From Streptomyces viridochromogenes (GTDB lineage: Bacteria; Actinomycetota; Actinomycetes; Streptomycetales; Streptomycetaceae): 64,000 nt of DNA. The notes beneath the pieces are model-generated. The model saw only the letters and a list, made by a program, of their open reading frames with translations, had not been told where the DNA came from and made no database searches. Where the stretch lies: NCBI RefSeq assembly GCF_001270495.1, contig NZ_LGUR01000173.1, positions 1 to 64,000 of the forward strand. The letters are read 5' to 3'. Below, piece by piece: positions 54,314-62,967 of this stretch. A program made the position numbers and the translations under genes. Positions within the stretch are counted from its first letter, which is position 1; every line of letters starts with the position of its first letter.

Positions 54314-55076
54314 CAGGCGGTCGACCCGCATTCGGATGCTGGTGGCCGAGCAGGCGGTCCGACGAGGTGCCCGGGTGAGTGTGGTGGACGTATGCGCCGC
54401 GGCCGTGGCCGCGCTGCCGGTCGGCGGGGCCGGGCTGTCGGCGATGTCCAAGGCCGCGGCGAGCCACCCGTTGTGCAGCACCGACGACATCAGCGAGCAA
54501 CTGGAAGAGCTCCAGCTCACGCTGGGCGAGGGGCCCTGCGTGGACGCCTTTGTACGCGGCTCGGCCGTCCTGACACCCGATCTGCTCACCACTGAACTCC
54601 AGGACCGCTGGGCCGTGTTCGCCGACGCGGCCCTGGAAGCCGGAGCCCGCGCGGTGTTCTCGCTCCCCCTGCAGATGGGGGCGATCAGCCCGGGAGTGCT
54701 GGACCTCTATGCCAACATTCCGACCGTACTGGACACGGAGGAACTGGCCGACGCACTGGCGTTCGCCGATCTCGCGACGCTGCTCCTGCTCGACACAGGG
54801 ATCGACGAGGCGGGCGCGCCGACCGGCGGGCCGACCGGCGGGCCGATGCCGGACCGCGGCTTCGGGGACCTTGGCGCATACCGATCGGAGATCGACCAGG
54901 CCAGCGGGATGCTGACGGTTCAGCTCGGAGTCGGCATCGAAGAAGCCTTCGTCCAGCTCCGCGCCTACGCCTATGTGCAGGGACGCCGACTCGCGGACGT
55001 GGCCGCCGACGTGGTGGCCCGACGGCTTCGCTTCTCCCCGGCCGCGGAGCCGGGTCAGGCCGAGGGGGAAACCTGA
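54285..55076 (+). CDS. GAF-ANTAR regulator
   Basis: 263 aa from GTG 54285; TTG 54264 and GTG 54294 are alternatives, and all overlap the previous gene. A GAF-type sensor (GAGLSAMSKAAASHPLCSTDDISEQLEELQ, LGEGPCVDAF) is followed by a C-terminal ANTAR domain (EIDQASGMLTVQLGVGIEEAFVQLRAYAYVQGRRLADVAADVV). ANTAR proteins bind hairpin RNA and prevent transcription termination. It contains a short Gly/Pro repeat (APTGGPTGGPM). Confidence 0.87.
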   Translation: METVAPVGSDRRSTRIRMLVAEQAVRRGARVSVVDVCAAAVAALPVGGAGLSAMSKAAASHPLCSTDDISEQLEELQLTLGEGPCVDAFVRGSAVLTPDLLTTELQDRWAVFADAALEAGARAVFSLPLQMGAISPGVLDLYANIPTVLDTEELADALAFADLATLLLLDTGIDEAGAPTGGPTGGPMPDRGFGDLGAYRSEIDQASGMLTVQLGVGIEEAFVQLRAYAYVQGRRLADVAADVVARRLRFSPAAEPGQAEGET

Positions 55077-55154
55077 CGATCGGTCCCGGCCGAGGAACGT
55101 GCCGTACTTCCCGCCCCTTCGGGCAGGGACTAGTCTCAATCGAGGGTGCCCGCG

Positions 55155-55871
55155 ATGGATCAACAGCTTCTGGCCAAGACCTTCGTCGAGTTGGCCGACA
55201 ATCTGGTCGCCGACTTCGACCTCATCGATTTCCTGCGCCTGCTGACCGACCGCTGCGTGAGCATGCTCGACGTGAGCGCCGCCGGGGTGCTGCTCGCCGA
55301 CCGGGACGGCAAACTCCGTGTCATGGCCGCCTCCGACGAACAGGTGCGCCTGCTGGAGCTCTTCCAGCTCCAGAACGACGAAGGCCCCTGTCTCGACTGC
55401 TTCCGCACGGGTGTCCCGGTGATCGTCCCCGACCTCGGTACGGCGACCGCCCGCTGGCCGCGCTTCGCGGTGGCGGCCCAGCGCAGCGGGTTCGGGGCGG
55501 TCCAGGCCCTCCCGATGCGTTTGCGGGACGATATCGTCGGCGCCCTGAACCTCTTCCGCACCGCCTCCGGCCCCTTCGACCCGGCCGCCGCACCCGTCGC
55601 CCAGGCCCTGGCCGACGTAGCCACCATCAGCCTGCTGCAACAACGCACCGCTCAGCGCAGCACGGTGCTCAACGAACAGCTGCAGACGGCGCTGAACAGC
55701 CGGGTGCTGATCGAACAGGCCAAGGGGAAGCTGGCCGAACGCCAGGACATCGACATGGAGCAGGCGTTCACCGCGCTGCGCGGCTACGCCCGCTCCCACA
55801 ACCGGCGCCTGGCCGATGTGGCCCGCGCCCTCATCGACAGTTCCGAACCCCTCACCGGCCTGGGGTCCTGA
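55155..55871 (+). CDS. GAF-ANTAR regulator, second copy
   Basis: 238 aa from ATG 55155 (GAGGGTG upstream). It is a GAF domain (FLRLLTDRCVSMLDVSAAGVLLADRDGKLRVMAASDE, NDEGPCLDCF) plus ANTAR domain (NSRVLIEQAKGKLAERQDIDMEQAFTALRGYARSHNRRLADVARALI). Paralogue of the preceding gene, with the same expected RNA-binding antitermination role. No signal molecule is known. Confidence 0.88.
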   Translation: MDQQLLAKTFVELADNLVADFDLIDFLRLLTDRCVSMLDVSAAGVLLADRDGKLRVMAASDEQVRLLELFQLQNDEGPCLDCFRTGVPVIVPDLGTATARWPRFAVAAQRSGFGAVQALPMRLRDDIVGALNLFRTASGPFDPAAAPVAQALADVATISLLQQRTAQRSTVLNEQLQTALNSRVLIEQAKGKLAERQDIDMEQAFTALRGYARSHNRRLADVARALIDSSEPLTGLGS

Positions 55872-55901
55872 CCCACACCTTGGCGGTGCCCGTTACTGCT
55901 G

Positions 55902-56180
55902 TCACCTGCGGTGCTCGCGGTCCTGACGGTCCTCGCGCCGCCAGCGCGCCCGGTTCTGACGGCTGTAGCGGCGGTCCCAGCGTTCCTGGCGATAGCGGCG
56001 CTCCCGGTAGTCCCGGTAGTCCCCGAGCTCGGAACTGCCGCCGCGGCTCCGGCCGCCGCCGCGATCGCGGCCGTGTCGGGTGGCGGCATAGACCAGCACC
56101 GCCGCGGCCACCCACCAGATGGGATGGAGGAAGCCGAAGCCGAACAGGACCGCGATGAGGATGAGGAGCAGGACGAACAC
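55902..56180 (-). CDS. Small membrane protein with Arg-rich tail
   Basis: 92 aa: two short hydrophobic segments at the N-terminus (MFVLLLILIAVLFGFGFL, WWVAAAVLVYAAT) and a tail very rich in Arg, Tyr and Asp (YRDYRERRYRQERWDRRYSRQ). The basic tail may bind nucleic acid or lipid head groups. Function unknown. Confidence 0.75.
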   Translation of the reverse strand: MFVLLLILIAVLFGFGFLHPIWWVAAAVLVYAATRHGRDRGGGRSRGGSSELGDYRDYRERRYRQERWDRRYSRQNRARWRREDRQDREHRR

Positions 56181-56436
56181 GGTGGGCCTCCCCGGGAGCG
56201 GGACAGTGCATCGACACCGGGGACTGGGGCCTCACCCCACAGCGTAGTCCTGCCCAAGGGTTGCGGATAGCGTGCGAGGCAGGCGCGTCCTGCCTGGCCC
56301 GGATGGCTGCTTGACACCTGTCGGGAACCCGCGGCGAGGACTGGCGTGCGCCATGCCGCCCCGGCCTCCGGCAGCGTCGCACACGGCCCGAACACGAACT
56401 CGCGGCCCAAGCGGACGACCAGTTGCAGGGCGCATC

Positions 56437-57270
56437 TCATCTACGCCGTTTCAGTGCGTGTGCCATGCGTGGGAGTTCCTCGTACAGCAGCCGGCCGACC
56501 AGGGCACCGCCGAAGACGACGACACCCACGCCGACCAGCCAGGACTGGATGACCAGGACAGTTCCGACCGGTCCGAAGGTGACGGCGTTGGATGCGATCA
56601 ACGGCGAGAAGACGAGCCTGGAGAAGACCCTCAGGCCGAGCAGCCCGATCACGGTGGCCACGGCGCCGGGCAGCAGGGCGCGCCAGCGGATCCTCCCGCC
56701 GAGCAGCAGCCGCTGGGACCACCACAGGAACAGCACGGCGCTCAGCGACGCGACGGCCCCACCTGCCAGGGGTTCGCGCCGTAGCGTGGTGGTGGCGGAG
56801 ACGTAGAGATATCCGGTGAGAACGCCGAGCCACACCACATGCCGCCACCTGGCCCACCAGCGGGCCGCCGGCAGGCCCCAGACCTTTTCGTAGCCGGTCT
56901 GCACCGCCGCCCCGAAGCTCAGGCCGAACACGGCAAGGGCGGCGATACCGAACGCGGTCGTGGTCCGCAGTGCCTGGCCGGGCGGGGTGAACAGCTGCTC
57001 GACCTGCCGCCTGGAGGCCGTCGACACGCCGAGCCCCTCCCCCAGCCACTGCGCGAATCCCCGCCCGTGCTCGGGATCGGCAGAGGAGACAATGATCAGC
57101 AACGGCACCAGCGTGAGAAACCCCAGCGCGGCAAAGCCCAGCGAGCGCGACCACAGCTCGATATCCCTGCTCCGCCGCCATCCTCGCCCGACCGGCGAAC
57201 GGCTGATCACGTGGCGCAGCGGCCCGAACCGAGATGAACGGTCCGCGGCGCCGGAAGGCTTCATCGGCAT
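56437..57270 (-). CDS. YihY/BrkB-family inner-membrane protein
   Basis: 277 aa with about six hydrophobic segments (SLGFAALGFLTLVPLLIIVSS, TTAFGIAALAVFGLSFGAAVQ, VVWLGVLTGYLYVSATTT, AVASLSAVLFLWWSQRLLLG, LPGAVATVIGLLGLRVF, SWLVGVGVVVFGGALVGRLL), the family length and layout. Proposed roles in the literature vary. It is divergent from the PRC-barrel gene. Confidence 0.88.
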   Translation of the reverse strand: MPMKPSGAADRSSRFGPLRHVISRSPVGRGWRRSRDIELWSRSLGFAALGFLTLVPLLIIVSSADPEHGRGFAQWLGEGLGVSTASRRQVEQLFTPPGQALRTTTAFGIAALAVFGLSFGAAVQTGYEKVWGLPAARWWARWRHVVWLGVLTGYLYVSATTTLRREPLAGGAVASLSAVLFLWWSQRLLLGGRIRWRALLPGAVATVIGLLGLRVFSRLVFSPLIASNAVTFGPVGTVLVIQSWLVGVGVVVFGGALVGRLLYEELPRMAHALKRRR

Positions 57271-57430
57271 GCCTGTCGACTACCAGGTTTCGGAAGCCTT
57301 GCCCCGCGAGGGCGCGACGCGGAGATTCCCGGATAACCTGGAAGAACAGTGGGCTACCGGGCTCAGCGGGCTGCGACTGCCCGAGGGGGCGGCTCGTGCC
57401 GGCCCGGATCAACGGCTCAGGAGGCAGGCC

Positions 57431-57787
57431 ATGATCCATTCAGCCGATATCCGCGAGTGGCGCAACCGCAACGTCGTCGACCCGAAGGGCCACAAGATCG
57501 GCGTACTCGAAGCGGTCTACGTCGACACCGCCACCGACGAACCGGCCATGGCCACGGTCCGCACCGGGCTCCCCACCCGCCACCACCTGGCCTTCGTCCC
57601 CCTCGACGAGGCGACCCTCGGACCGGACTACGTCAAGGTCTCCTACACCAAGACGCTGGTGAAGAAAGCGCCCTCGGTCGGCGTGGACGACATCCTGCCC
57701 GCCGAGTCAGAGGAAGCGATCTTCCAGCACTACGACATGCCCTACCAGACGGGCGCAGGCGGCGAGCGGCAACTCGCGCGCCGCTGA
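57431..57787 (+). CDS. PRC-barrel domain protein
   Basis: 118 aa from ATG 57431, preceded by AGGAGGCAG. DIREWRNRNVVDPKGHKIGVLEAVYVDTATDEPAMATVRTG is the beta-barrel signature of the family, known from ribosome maturation and photosynthetic proteins and common in stress-linked actinobacterial genes. No second domain is present. Confidence 0.86.
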   Translation: MIHSADIREWRNRNVVDPKGHKIGVLEAVYVDTATDEPAMATVRTGLPTRHHLAFVPLDEATLGPDYVKVSYTKTLVKKAPSVGVDDILPAESEEAIFQHYDMPYQTGAGGERQLARR

Positions 57788-57826
57788 TCGTCCGCGCTCA
57801 GCCACCCCAAGGGAGGTGGAAGCGTC

Positions 57827-57997
57827 ATGGCCCTCTTGCTGTTCCTCGTTCTGGTCGCCGTCGTACTGGGAATCATCGGAGTGGCGGCGGAGGGGCTGGG
57901 CTACCTGCTGATCATCGGCATCGTGATCCTTGTGGCTGCGCTGGGCCTCACCGCCGTCCGCTGGTCCCGGCGCACCAGTCACCGCCCCATCCGATGA
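57827..57997 (+). CDS. 56-aa two-span hydrophobic protein
   Basis: ATG 57827 has GGGAGGTGG upstream. The product is nearly all hydrophobic (LLLFLVLVAVVLGIIGVAA, LGYLLIIGIVILVAALGL) with a basic end (RWSRRTSHRPIR). It resembles small membrane peptides of stress clusters. Co-transcription with the PRC-barrel gene 40 bases upstream is likely. Confidence 0.78.
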   Translation: MALLLFLVLVAVVLGIIGVAAEGLGYLLIIGIVILVAALGLTAVRWSRRTSHRPIR

Positions 57998-58196
57998 CGA
58001 ACGACACCCACCGACGTCCTGCACCGTGCGACGAACGGCGTGCGTCGGCTCACCGGTCAGCTGACCGGTCGACGGCGCGTAGCCGACGGCATCTTCGTCA
58101 CACCCCACCCCGACCGCACCCGCGGCCTGTTCCCGGGCATGTCGACTCGACCGACCGAGTGACTGACTGACAGGTCGGTCCGAGTCCGCACGCGGG

Positions 58197-58628
58197 TCAG
58201 GCCGCCGCCCGGGTGAGCTCGGCACGGCCGAACAGCAGGGCGTAGCCGGAGGGGAGTTGGGCGAGGATGCGGCTGAGGAGCTCCTCGCCGGCGAGCCGGG
58301 CCACGACGCGAAAGACGGTGCCGGTGTCCCAGCGGGTGGTGGCCGGGCTGCCGCCGATGCGGGATGCCAGGTCCTTGACGAAGCCCCAGCCGGTGAGGGG
58401 TTCGGTGGCGGGGATCTGGGAGGTGAAGGTGACGGCGGCCTCGTACGGCAGCCGGGCGGCGAGTTCCACCCGCTCCTCCCCGGTGACCTGGCGCCCGAAG
58501 GCCGCCAGCACGGCGCGCACGGCCTGCTCGGCCTGCGCGCGGGTGGCATAGGCGCCTTCGTAACGCACCTGTTCCAGCATCTGCTCGAACGTCATGCCCA
58601 CGATCGACGGCTGCTGCTGGTCAATCAT
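58197..58628 (-). CDS. DUF2267 domain protein
   Basis: 143 aa from ATG 58628. EQMLEQVRYEGAYATRAQAEQAVRAVLAAFGRQVTGEERVELAARLP is the DUF2267 helical signature. Paralogue of the 58750 gene. Function unknown; such pairs are frequent near Hsp20 and CsbD genes. Confidence 0.85.
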   Translation of the reverse strand: MIDQQQPSIVGMTFEQMLEQVRYEGAYATRAQAEQAVRAVLAAFGRQVTGEERVELAARLPYEAAVTFTSQIPATEPLTGWGFVKDLASRIGGSPATTRWDTGTVFRVVARLAGEELLSRILAQLPSGYALLFGRAELTRAAA

Positions 58629-58749
58629 CGCTGACGTGGTTGCCCTTCTCGTGTGAGGTGGTCGCGACATCGGTGGCGGGAGTCCTGCGCCCGCCACCAG
58701 TACCACCTGGGGTCAGAAAAGAGGAGTGTGGCTGCCTGTGGGACGGGGG

Positions 58750-59145
58750 TCAGACGGGCTGGGGGTGCCCGAACAGCAGGTCGTAGCCCGCCGGGAGCTG
58801 GAGCAGGATGCGGCCGGTGAGCTCGTCACCCGCCGCGTCCGCGGCCACGCTGAGCACGGCGCTCACGTCCCAGGCGGCGGTCTGTTCGGTGGCTCCCTCG
58901 ATCCAGGCCGCGGTGGCCCGCACGAACCGCTCGGGAGACAGCGGCTCGTGCGCCTTGAGTGGATTGAGCAGGACGAGTGCCAGATCCTCCGGCAGCCGGG
59001 CGGCCAGTTCCGCCCGCACCTCGCCCACCAGGTGCGCGCCCAGCAGTGCCAGCACCGTGCGGGCCGCCCGCTCGGCTTCCCCGGTGGTCTCGTACGCGCC
59101 GCGTTCCTTGACCTGGTGAAGGAACGCCTCCCATCGCATCACCAT
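58750..59145 (-). CDS. DUF2267 domain protein, tandem paralogue
   Basis: 131 aa, starting MVMRWEAFLHQVKERGAYETTGEAERAARTVLALLGAHLVGEVRAELAARLPEDLALVLLN. It shares the helical pattern and an LLxQLPxGYxLLFG end with the gene at 58197, so they arose by duplication. Follows the hsp20 gene on the same strand. Confidence 0.85.
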   Translation of the reverse strand: MVMRWEAFLHQVKERGAYETTGEAERAARTVLALLGAHLVGEVRAELAARLPEDLALVLLNPLKAHEPLSPERFVRATAAWIEGATEQTAAWDVSAVLSVAADAAGDELTGRILLQLPAGYDLLFGHPQPV

Positions 59146-59239
59146 CGCTGCTCCCGTGCGTGTATACGGCGGCGAGCGGAGGACGGGGCGGTCTCGGGGG
59201 CGGGGCCGCCCCCGTCCTCCGGTGCGGCCGGGAGGGTAC

Positions 59240-59674
59240 TCAGCCGCTGATCTGCTTGCGCGCGGACCCGCCGCCGATGGTGACCTTGCGGGGCTTGGCG
59301 CGCTCGGCGATCGGGATCCGCAGGGTCAGCACCCCCGCGTCGTAGTCCGCCTCGATGTGCTCGGTGTCCAGGGTGTCGGCCAGCACGACCTGGCGGGAGA
59401 AGACGCCCAGGGGCCGCTCGGAGAGCTCCAGTTGTACGTCGTCCGCCTTGGCGACGGGCCGGCGCTCGGCCTTGACGGTCAGCATGTTCCGCTCGACGTC
59501 GATGTCGATCGCGTCCGCGGCCACGCCGGGCAGGTCGAAGGCGATCACGTACTCCTCGCCCTCGCGGTAGGCGTCCATCGGCATCGGCGACGGACGTGAC
59601 CAGGTGCCGTTGGTGCCGAGGAGCTGCTGGGTGAGCCGGTCCAGCTCACGGAATGGGTCGGTACGCATCAACAT
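59240..59674 (-). CDS. Hsp20 small heat-shock protein
   Basis: 144 aa from ATG 59674 with GGAGGT eleven bases ahead. The alpha-crystallin domain (about 35-130) is clear: [67 protein letters not shown]. It is an ATP-independent holdase that protects unfolded proteins. Divergent from its probable regulator, with paired inverted repeats between. Confidence 0.92.
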   Translation of the reverse strand: MLMRTDPFRELDRLTQQLLGTNGTWSRPSPMPMDAYREGEEYVIAFDLPGVAADAIDIDVERNMLTVKAERRPVAKADDVQLELSERPLGVFSRQVVLADTLDTEHIEADYDAGVLTLRIPIAERAKPRKVTIGGGSARKQISG

Positions 59675-59739
59675 CGTCAAACACCTCCAGCGTTCGGGTC
59701 AGGCACTGCCAATGCGTTCACCTGCCAACGTTGTAACAT

Positions 59740-59782
59740 GTCATCCAAACGATGACAAGTTCCGCGTCATCGATAGGATGAC
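59740..59782. promoter_or_regulatory. Two GTCATC-N5-GATGAC operators between hsp20 and its regulator
   Basis: GTCATCCAAACGATGAC (59740-59756) and GTCATCGATAGGATGAC (59766-59782) share perfect 6-base arms with a five-base spacer, with centres 26 bases apart. The second sits 19 bases before the regulator start. Confidence 0.85.
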
Positions 59783-59800
59783 AGAACCGCTGGAGGTCCG

Positions 59801-60481
59801 ATGACCAGGGACGATCAGCCCGCCCCCCGCGCTCGCGGTCTCGCACCGGCGTCCTTTCTCGCCGCCGCCGCGGCGCTGAACACGATCCACGAGGCCCTGC
59901 ACACCGCCCGGGCCACGCCGGCCGGCACCGACTCAGGGCCGGACCAGAACAGCTCCGAGGACGCGCTCGCCGCACTGCTGCTGCTGCGCGAAGCGCGCGA
60001 GCAACTCGCCGACTGGGAGCCCGGCCTGATCGAAGCCGCACGGGAGGCGGGCGCCAGCTGGGCCGACCTCGCCCACCCCCTCGGCGTCTCCAGCCGCCAG
60101 GCCGCCGAACGCCGCTACCTGCGCGTACGCCCCGGAACTCCGGGGTCCACGGGCGAACAGCGGGTGACGGCCACCCGCGACCGCCGCGCCGCCGACCGCA
60201 CCGTCACCGCCTGGGCCCGGGCCAACGCCGCCACCCTGCGCCAACTCGCCGGCCAGATCACCGCGCTCACCGACCTCCCCGCCGCCGCTCGCACCCCGCT
60301 CACCGAGCTCACCGCGGCCCTCGCCGACAACGACCCGGCCGCCCTCGTCGCCCCCCTGACGGACACGCACCCGTACCTGGCGTCCGGTCACCCCGCTCTC
60401 GCCGCGCGCGTCGACGACCTCACCCACCACACGGACCGACTCCGCCGGCACAGCGGAAACCAGCGCCGCAACCGAACCTGA
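59801..60481 (+). CDS. HSP18-type transcriptional regulator
   Basis: 226 aa from ATG 59801 (GGAGGT upstream). An N-terminal helical part ends in a helix-turn-helix-like stretch (GLIEAAREAGASWADLAHPLGVSSRQAAERRYLR), then a helical C-terminal half. It matches proteins annotated as HSP18 transcriptional regulators (recalled). It likely binds the two inverted repeats and represses hsp20 and itself at normal temperature. Confidence 0.82.
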   Translation: MTRDDQPAPRARGLAPASFLAAAAALNTIHEALHTARATPAGTDSGPDQNSSEDALAALLLLREAREQLADWEPGLIEAAREAGASWADLAHPLGVSSRQAAERRYLRVRPGTPGSTGEQRVTATRDRRAADRTVTAWARANAATLRQLAGQITALTDLPAAARTPLTELTAALADNDPAALVAPLTDTHPYLASGHPALAARVDDLTHHTDRLRRHSGNQRRNRT

Positions 60482-60736
60482 CATACCGCTCCGACCAGCG
60501 TGAATTACTCCGGGCACGTTCGCTTACCTGCCGTCAGCGCACCGGCACCGCCCTCTCCGTACGGGCACCCGCACGCAAGGCTGGGTACCGGGTCGCTGTC
60601 AGCCGCCTGGCGGGCGCCGGTCCGCCGCCCTGGCCGCCGTCGGCCACTGAACGACCTCCTGAAGAAGCGCCCGTGAAGCATCTGTGCAGGGGAGAGCAAA
60701 CTTTAAGTCTCAAGATTCCATTTCGCTGCGACTCCT
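60482..60736. other. Gap before the I9 gene
   Basis: No gene is supported. An A/T-richer segment near 60700 may hold a promoter for the I9 gene. Confidence 0.4.
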
Positions 60737-61267
60737 GTGACAGTGGGGCCACGGGGAGATCGCGTTGTCAAGTTCGACCGATTTGGAACCGATTTGTCCT
60801 ATAAACACCATCCTCTCAGGACGGCGGGCACACTTCTGATACCCGTCCTGGCCGGGGCCCTGGCACTCGGCAGCGCCGTGCTGCCCGAGGGACCAGGCCC
60901 CGGGCAGCAGAACGACCCGGGCGTCTACGTCGTGAAGCTCAGCGACGCGTCGACCACCTCGTATGACCACGACGCGCTGGACACCGTCCCGGACCTCACG
61001 AAGCTGCACGCCTACCACTTCACAGCCCACGGTTTCACCGCCCGCCTCACCGGCGAACAGGCCGCCGCGCTGGGTGCGTTGCCCTGCGTGACCTCTGTGA
61101 TCCGTGGCTCGGTCGAGGCGCCGACCTCATCGGTGCCGTCCGACGAGGGCCCCGCTCCGCTGCCCCCTGTGCCCTCGCCCACCCCGTTGCCGGCACCTTC
61201 CCCTCCGACGGACCACGGCGAAGATCCCGGCCCCGTGCCTCAGTCCATGGGCGGGCAGCGCGCATAG
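60737..61267 (+). CDS. Stand-alone inhibitor I9 (subtilisin propeptide-like) secreted protein
   Basis: 176 aa from GTG 60737. A hydrophobic segment (TAGTLLIPVLAGALALGSAVL) suggests export. GVYVVKLSDASTTSYDH ... YHFTAHGFTARLTGEQAAALGALPCVTSVIRG is an I9 domain, normally the propeptide of subtilases, but no protease follows. A Pro-rich tail ends the protein. It could inhibit a subtilase or bind surfaces. Its 3' end overlaps the convergent gene by 28 bases. Confidence 0.75.
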   Translation: MTVGPRGDRVVKFDRFGTDLSYKHHPLRTAGTLLIPVLAGALALGSAVLPEGPGPGQQNDPGVYVVKLSDASTTSYDHDALDTVPDLTKLHAYHFTAHGFTARLTGEQAAALGALPCVTSVIRGSVEAPTSSVPSDEGPAPLPPVPSPTPLPAPSPPTDHGEDPGPVPQSMGGQRA

Positions 61268-61782
61268 GTCGGCCACACCGGCGAGTCGGCACTCGGTACG
61301 GCTCTCACCGGGTCGGGCGGTGCGCGGCGCCGGGCAGCACGCCGGGTCGGGCCAGCCCTTTTCACGTCCTCGGCCGCCTGTACGTTCTCCTTTCTCACCT
61401 CTTCCAGGTCGTCGTCGCCGACCCTCGGCCGGTCTTCGTCCCTGATCTCCACCTCCACCTTCTTGAATGCCTCGTCCTTGGCCGAAGATGCCATACCGGA
61501 CGTCGACCCGGGGTTTTCGCTGGCTTTCTCTTGCTCGGCGGCTGCCACCTGGGTGTTCTTGAACAGGGGGGTGATGAAGTTGTTCATGATGCCGAGCGCC
61601 TCAGGTGACGTCTCACGAATGATTTTCGGATCACGCACGGTTTCAATTCCGTCATAGAGCTCCGGATCGACTCCTTCCCGCTCGGGCCAAGCACCAGGAA
61701 TTCCCTCGGAGACCTTCCTGGCGGACTCTTCGGCGGACTTCGCTTCACTCCCGCCGGCACCGAAAATGTTCTTGAAGGACAT
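61240..61782 (-). CDS. Hypothetical charged helical protein
   Basis: 180 aa from ATG 61782, starting MSFKNIFGAGGSEAKSAEESARKVSEGIP with GAGGGAATCTC upstream. Highly charged and helical (EVEIRDEDRPRVGDDDLEEVRKENVQAAEDVKR) and probably partly disordered. No motif is recognised. The last residues read across the convergent I9 gene end and may not be conserved. Confidence 0.68.
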   Translation of the reverse strand: MSFKNIFGAGGSEAKSAEESARKVSEGIPGAWPEREGVDPELYDGIETVRDPKIIRETSPEALGIMNNFITPLFKNTQVAAAEQEKASENPGSTSGMASSAKDEAFKKVEVEIRDEDRPRVGDDDLEEVRKENVQAAEDVKRAGPTRRAARRRAPPDPVRAVPSADSPVWPTYARCPPMD

Positions 61783-62122
61783 GAGATTCCCTCCGGGTTC
61801 TCTGAGTGAGCGCACACTCCCGTAAGCCGACAGTGGGCTGTCGTCATCAGGTGGGGTGGGCGCGCGCCCAGGCTGCCCGGCCTGCCGACGCGGCACCCCA
61901 GTGACCGCCGTGCTTCCTTCCAACGGGTGACCTGGCCGTTCCGTCAGGGCAGTAACGCGCCCAACGGGCGGACCGCCGAAGGCTCTTCCGCGTAGAAGCC
62001 CACGTCAAAGGCGCCGCGAATTCGAGGAGGTGAGACCGATCAGCGCTGTGACAGATTGGGGCTCGCTCCCTCGCATGGTCCAGGGAGCGCCTGCAGAAGG
62101 TCCCCGAAAGGCTTGAAACGCT
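61783..62122. other. Gap between hypothetical and hydrolase genes
   Basis: 340 bases without a supported gene. A stem GCTCCCT/AGGGAGC near 62068-62091 lies close to the hydrolase start and may affect its leader. Confidence 0.4.
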
Positions 62123-62881
62123 ATGCGCTTCATCTCCAAGACGTCGTCGGGCGGCGTGACCGAACAGCTTTTCAGCCTCGACGAGATCCCCGGCGTGCTG
62201 TGGACGCCGGAAGACGCCCACGGCTCCCCCGGCACTCGCCCCCTGATCCTCATGGGACACGGCGGCGGGCAACACAAGAAGGCCCCCGGCATCCTGGCCC
62301 GCGCGCGTCGCTTCGCCGCCGAAGGCGGGTTCGCGGTCGCCGCGATCGACGTGCCCAACCACGGCGAGCGGCCGACGGACGAGGAGTTCGACCGGATCGC
62401 GACCGAGTACCGGGCGCGTAGGGCCGCCGGAGAGGATACGGCTGCGCAGGACACCGCCATGTACACGCTATTAGCCGGGCGGACCGTCGCGGAATGGCAG
62501 GCGGTCCTGACCGCAGTCCAGCGACTCGACCATATCGGCGGCGGACCGGTGGGCTATTGGGGCGTGTCGCTGGGCTGCGCGTTCGGTATACCGTTCATCG
62601 CCGCGGAACCTCGAGTCCGCGCCGCGGTGCTGGGCCTGCAAGGGTCGCCCGCGCTGGCCGGGGCCGCCGCGCGGATCACTGTGCCGGTGCGGTTTCTGGT
62701 CCAGTGGGACGACGAGCAGATGCCTCGTGCACAGAGCCTGGCGTTGTTCGATGCCATCGGTTCAACCGAGAAGACACTGCACGCCAACCCCGGCAAGCAC
62801 GGAGATCTGCCGCGGCTCGAGATGGACGACTCGCTGCGGTTCTTCGCCCGAACTCTCCAAGCGGCGACGGTGTACGAGTAG
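62123..62881 (+). CDS. Alpha/beta hydrolase with an unusual C-terminus
   Basis: 252 aa. It has a dienelactone-hydrolase-like fold: the oxyanion motif LMGHGGGQHKK, nucleophile elbow GVSLGCAFG (Ser about 150), and the acid/base region QWDDEQMP and NPGKHGDLPRLEMD with catalytic His. It cleaves an ester or similar bond; substrate unknown. The last 13 residues (FFARTLQAATVYE) match the end of the DUF7660 protein at 47021 (FFARALQAATMYE), and the matching DNA continues past the stop. Confidence 0.85.
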   Translation: MRFISKTSSGGVTEQLFSLDEIPGVLWTPEDAHGSPGTRPLILMGHGGGQHKKAPGILARARRFAAEGGFAVAAIDVPNHGERPTDEEFDRIATEYRARRAAGEDTAAQDTAMYTLLAGRTVAEWQAVLTAVQRLDHIGGGPVGYWGVSLGCAFGIPFIAAEPRVRAAVLGLQGSPALAGAAARITVPVRFLVQWDDEQMPRAQSLALFDAIGSTEKTLHANPGKHGDLPRLEMDDSLRFFARTLQAATVYE

Positions 62882-62931
62882 GCCGAAGAGGCAGGTCAGA
62901 GAGGCGCGGCACTCGTGCCACCCAGCGCCTC
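62840..62931 (+). repeat. Diverged copy of the AICE right end
   Basis: 62840-62886 resembles 47229-47274 (end of the DUF7660 gene). 62885-62931 resembles 47341-47386 up to AGCGCCT, the first bases of the attachment core. About 65 bases between the two blocks are missing here. Confidence 0.65.
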
Positions 62932-62967
62932 CTCAACGGCTCTCCGGGTCCCGGCGCGGGGATCGCG

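Noticed and set aside
57994..58170. 58-aa open frame overlapping the small hydrophobic gene
   Set aside because: ATGA overlap is tempting, but the product is Arg/His/Pro-rich shadow sequence without a ribosome site.
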